This document shows positions 49,001-55,000 of a stretch of DNA of 64,000 bases, piece by piece; position 1 is the stretch's first letter, and each line of letters starts with the position of its first letter. The notes under the pieces are model-generated. The model did not search any database. It was given only the letters and a program-made list of their open reading frames with translations, and was not told the origin of the DNA. Both the position numbers and the translations under genes were made by a program. Source of the stretch: Plazaster borealis (taxonomy: Eukaryota > Echinodermata > Asteroidea > Forcipulatida > Labidiasteridae); assembly GCA_021014325.1 (NCBI GenBank), contig CM037464.1:6231127-6295126 (forward strand), in the 5' to 3' direction.

Positions 49001-52000
49001 GCCACTATTTTCACCTTGATTACTGTAACAGTCTTCTTTATGCGTTAAATGACTCGCAGCTCCATAAGCTCAACTCATTTGAAATTCAGATCTTCCACAC
49101 AGCACGGAACAAGATCCAAGCATCACTACAAACACACAAGGAAAAACAAACAATATACATCGGGGAGACCGGCCGCAACATACCTACAGGAATCAAGGAA
49201 CACCAAGCACACTAGGACACCTGGATAAATCAGCTATCATCAAACATTCTCACGAACAAGACCACCGCATCAATTGGAAGAAAACCAAGCTCATTGCTAC
49301 TGTCGAAGTCCTGGTACCAACGCAGAGTGAGGGAAGCCATTAAAATCAAGTCACACAACACAGTTCCGTCATCATCCAAAACAATCTTGCTCTAGTCTTC
49401 ATGGTTTTTCTTGCAGTTTCCATTCTCTTTGGAATGCTTTAAACACCTATTTTTCCCAAAAAGTTGTTGGTGTTGTAAATAAAGTTTATTACCATTATCA
49501 TAATGGGAGGTTCCACAAACTATAGCGTTTTTGTAAAATTGAACATTTTCATTATTGTGATCAGCACAATTGGATTTCTAACAAACGTTATCTTTGTTAT
49601 TTTTGTGGCACGTATCAAGTCGCTGCAGACTCCCTTCAATGTCATCTTGTGTAACCTTGCTGCAGCTTGTATCTGCTCAGTGACTCGAAATGTACATTTC
49701 CATGTATTATACAAAAAAGAGCCCCCTGATTCGGCCAAGGTAAACGGCAACCTTTTATTTCTGATTTACATAATTGCTTCCGGCCTGTTTGTGACAATCA
49801 TCGCCATTGAGCAACTTTTAGCCACGTTCCCATCGCCGAAATACTCTTCATTTTTCAAAAAGAAAAGCCATTTGGCCACAGTCTGTGCAGGAACCTGGAT
49901 CTTTGCCATATTTTCGGGCGGACTACTAAAGCCACTATTGGAACTACATGTATTTGACATAAATACGATACTAAAAGTCCGTGTAATATTTCACATTCTT
50001 ATGAGTTTTCAACTTTTTTTCCTTATTGTGAACTTTGTCTTGTATTCGTGTATTTTGGCAAGACTTTGGAGGCGTCCGCTCGCATCCTCATCCCTTCAGC
50101 GAAGGATAATGATCAAGTTGGTTACTACTTCAATTGCCACATTTGTGAGCAATGCTGCGGTGTTAGTAGGTCTAATATTTGTTTTAGTTTTCGATCCCAA
50201 AGTCATCAGATACATGTTCTTAAGTAACATGGCTGTAAACGCAGTCAACGCAACTATCACTCCAATCATCTACGGCTATCTACGAATCAACTTAAAGGTT
50301 ACTGTGGCCAAATTATTCAGCGGCTGTTGCTGCCGGGAGAACCCAACAACGGTACATACAGTTACGTCTCGGTTCCATGGCCGATCGACAAGCAACGCTA
50401 TGTCAGTGATATCACCAAAGATCGCCATTACACAAAAAGTGGCTCCCTCATGCCTTGATGTTGACATTGAACAACCGAACTAGTCAAACCATTGGGACGA
50501 TATTGTTGAAAAGGTTGAGCATTTCTCGGATATTTGTTTCAGTCGTAGGAAACTCAAATTCAGCATCACGATGGAACAGCATGATTTAGGAGTATATTAA
50601 TTCTATAATTATTTATATTTCATCTACAAATACCTGTTTATATGTAGTCTTTATAGTTATTGCGTTACAATGTTTGCCTTGAACTTTGCCCTTGAAGGGA
50701 TGAGGCATCCTCTGGACCCAATTTCATAGAGCTGCTTAAGCACAAAAAGTAGCTAAGCACAACAAAATTTTGCTCACCAGAATAAGGTTACCAGCCAAAC
50801 TACCATGTCACGTGTACAATTTGTGACTGGTATCCTGCTCATTTCTGCTTAGCAGAAAATTGTTAAGCAATATTTTCTGCTTAAGCAGCTCTATGAAATT
50901 GGGCCCTGGTGAGGGGCATTACTTCTTATGAGGAAAATGTAAATTTGTATTGGAACTTTGCAACGAGCAACACAGCGCCAAGGCAATTGCTACGGCTGAC
51001 GTGGGTTAGTTTGAATTCTGATGTCAATTTTGCAGTCTTTAGCTACCGTTAAACCCTCGGAAAGTATGAATTTTAACCACTTCACGTTGGGATGATGTGT
51101 ACACGCGCCAAAGTTTTATAGACTGGCCTAATGTGGATGGTTTATTACGGCAGGAACAACTTTGGAGCACCCTCAACTTTTTGATTGCAGCCGGACGGCT
51201 GACGACGAAATATCCACCCGGACATTCCTTTGCGTAGTAGCGTGGACAGGCATGCACCTACCGTCCTACGCTTTGTTTCACCCCAAAGAGTGACAGAAGG
51301 TATTGGAATTCATGCACGTAATATCCCTTTTTCTGGGGGTTATTGTGTAATCCGCGATTTCCAGATCTTTGTCCTGTACAAATGTGGCATTGTACAAATG
51401 TGGACAGGCCACCACCACTGTTTATCATTGTATTTGACTCAATGGGAGGTAACTCTGAGCGTTCAGATATTCCAGCATATTATGGCAGATTATCGGCCGT
51501 GGCTTACGGTCGAGGTTCTGCGATTCCCTTTACTCCAGAAACCTTTACTCCAGAAGCTTCCAAAAAGTTCAGAAAACTAATATCATAGTCGGGCACAAAA
51601 AATTTGTCAGAATTCCGACCGGAAGTGGTTAAGTTTAATGTGTAATAGTTTAGTTTACCTCCTGAAGAGCTTTGACACCAGCTTTTGGACTGTCTTCAGG
51701 AGATTCTTGTGATGTCAGTAATGCAACATCACCACCAGCAATGATATACTCGCAGCAAGGCTTGCAGTCTATCTTCACTAATAAAGCATTAATGGATTTC
51801 TGAAATGAAAAATATTCATCACATAAGATATTGCATATATTCTGGTCATAAAATCTCATAATACACACAAATTTTTAGACCATGTAATCTGTGACATCAC
51901 ATGTTTACAAAAGAGCCACAGAGCCTTGACTTCCTGCGGGCAAAATTTAATGTAATATTTTATGGAGATTTCATTGCTGATTAATGGAACGAGCCGAAGG

Positions 52001-55000
52001 CGAGGTCCATTAACAGCGGCTGGCCACCAACCAAGGTTAACACTGTTAATCCCATTAATAAATACCTTATAACGAAAAAACAGGAAAAATCGTCAGAGTT
52101 TGTGATTTTTCTTTCGCCATTATTTTTAGAAATGTACTACTCATGTTCAAGGGCCATTCCTCTGGCTGACCAACTTGTGTGTGGTACCTAATCGCTTACA
52201 CGTAATTAACTATTTAAATGCATATTTTCAAGAACCAGACTATGACTTTGCATTATGTTGATTTCATGCGCGTACCAGCTACCATAAATTAATACATTGT
52301 CTGCGCGTTCACGCCTACACGTGGTATGCGCGTAAACGCGGCACCATCTGTCCTGTTAAAAAAAAAAAAAAAACGCACAAAGAAATGAGTTGATTTGTTG
52401 ATTTGATACCGGTAGTTTCCCCCGCACAAAAAGCACATAGTGCATAGGACTTTTACAAAACAATGTGCTTGTTTAGGGGCCATTCATTCGCTAGTTCACC
52501 GAGCCGGTCTTTATATCACATGTTAATACACCCCCACGTGACCAGTCTTCGACCAATCAGAGTGCATAAACTCTCCAAGGTGTTTATTAATAGATGTTGA
52601 TATTGATATTTGATATTAGATTTTTGATATTTGATATTTTTGATATGAGTACAGCTCAAAACTTGTTCATCTGTTACTTGTACAACTCTTGGAATTATGT
52701 GGAAATTATGATTCAGAGTGTAAAATTAACAAGGGCAGTATTTTGCCTGCCAGAAAGGCCCTAAAACATGTAGAATGTACAAAGTCACCCTTTTTTAAAC
52801 AAAGATTACATGGTCTCGTACTTATACATTTATTGTTTGTCTAGACAGGAAAAAAAGCTTGCAGGTATCTGACATTGTGAAAGACATGTAAAGTTCAATA
52901 ATATTCCTAAAACGTAAGATTTGAACCAATTATTACCGTCCAAATAAAACAAATTAATAACCAGAAATGTTGATTTAAAGTTATCGTACACGTTTGGTAA
53001 TGACTCAAAACAAATATTAGCATAAAAACTTACTTGGTAATGAGCAATGGATAGAGATATGAGATAATGAGCTGTTGAAGTATAAAACATTGTAGGAAAC
53101 GACTCCCTCTGAAGTAACGTAGTTTTTGAGAAAGAGGTAATTTCTTACTAAAATAATAAAAACTTCTTGCAAGAAGTTTTTATTCCTAGCACACAATTGT
53201 ACAAAAAGGGTGTTTTTACTTTCATCATTTTCTTGCAACTTCGATGACCAATTGAGCACGAATTTTCACAGGCTTGTTAATTTATGCATATGTTGGGATA
53301 CACCAAGTAAGAACACTGGTCTTTGACAATTTCCAAACGTGTTCAGTGCCTTTAATGAACATTAGCCCAATAGCTATGATTAATTCTTTGAGATTACAAC
53401 CTTGGGTAATTTTGAAGAAAAGATAACTTTGGCATCAAAGGAAACTGTCATCAAACACTTCTGTAATTTATGAGACATATGAATACATAACAGCTGCTTA
53501 AGCAGATAACATTCCTTCACAATTTTCCGCTGAGCAAAACTAGGCAGCAAACCAGTCACAGACTGTACGATGGCTGCTAACCTTAATCTGGTAAGCAAAA
53601 GTGTATTGTGCTGAGCTACTTTTCTGTACTTAAGCAGCTCTCAGAAACTTGGGCATGCAGGATTATTAAAGAGGAGTTTGTATTTGTATAGACTGTGCAA
53701 GTCTCGCACGTATCGAACAAACGAGAAAAAAACTGGATCGAAGACTATATTTTTCATATGAAATCAAATGAAAACATAAACAAATATTTAAATCTGTTAT
53801 AAGTTTCAAGTTTTATATCATACAAATAACTTGTTTTAATTAAAGCTTTGGACGACGATGCTTCTTTTTTTAGAAACCCCGTTTGACAATCACACCCAAA
53901 TTTGTGGGACCATTACGTAGGTTCAATGGGCAAAATTCTTAATTGGATATAAGTAACCGGAAATGGAGGTCAAGTCTTATCCTCAGGTTTTCTTTGTTGA
54001 TTTGTTAAATTTATTTTACTTTCATATATTTCATGGCTAAATTTTACTTTCCCAACAATATCAAATAATTATATAGCCATACATGTAAACTAAACTGCTC
54101 ACAGAAAGTTAGGAAACTTTTTTTAATCAAGTATATTTTTATTATTTATTACTCTCTGTATATGTTATATATCAATGCAAAGCTGAAGTGTTCCTCTTTA
54201 AAATGATACCACATTTGCAATGATTACATGTTGCTGAATTTGGCTACATGAATGACAATGAGGCAAAGTCACAAATTAAATGTGCCAAAATTACCGCTTG
54301 TTTGAATTACAGTGTCAATTTGTTTGTTCACACAGTAACACAAAATTGCTAATTTTGGCACATTTGATTTGTGACTTTGTCTCATTCTCATTAATGTGGC
54401 CAAGTCCAGCAACATGTCATCATTGCACATTTGGTATCATTTTAAAGAAGAACACTTCAGCTTTCTATTGACATGCAACATAATACAAGAGGGTAACAAA
54501 TAATAAAAAATATACATGATTAAAAAAAGTTTCCTAACTTTTTGTGAGCAGTTTATGTTAAACTAAAGTATTTGAAGAAACAGAATCCTCCACACATCAA
54601 ACTCAATATGGTTGGGACCAAGTTGGTTCTGGAAGTTCGAAATAAGCGCGAGACTTGCACAGTCAATTGACGTAATTTCTTAAAGGCTTTCAAAGGCTAA
54701 TTTCCTTGCATGAAAATTACAGTTTTATCTTATTTTGACTGCATGTTTGTTGGTTTTCTTGTATCATTGGCCACATTAATAAATAATAATATTCACAACA
54801 ATGGAAAAAAACTACTACGCTTACTTCTTTTGCACCACATAAATTTGGTTCACACACGCTCCTCCGTGGTCAAAAAAACTGCGAATTGGGATCGCATATT
54901 TGTTTTTCTTAAAATACTCACAGTTATTAGAAAGGCTATTCTGCCAGATGTTCCACATCCACTGAACACAATACTTCCAAAGCTCTGATCCTTCTTCTGA

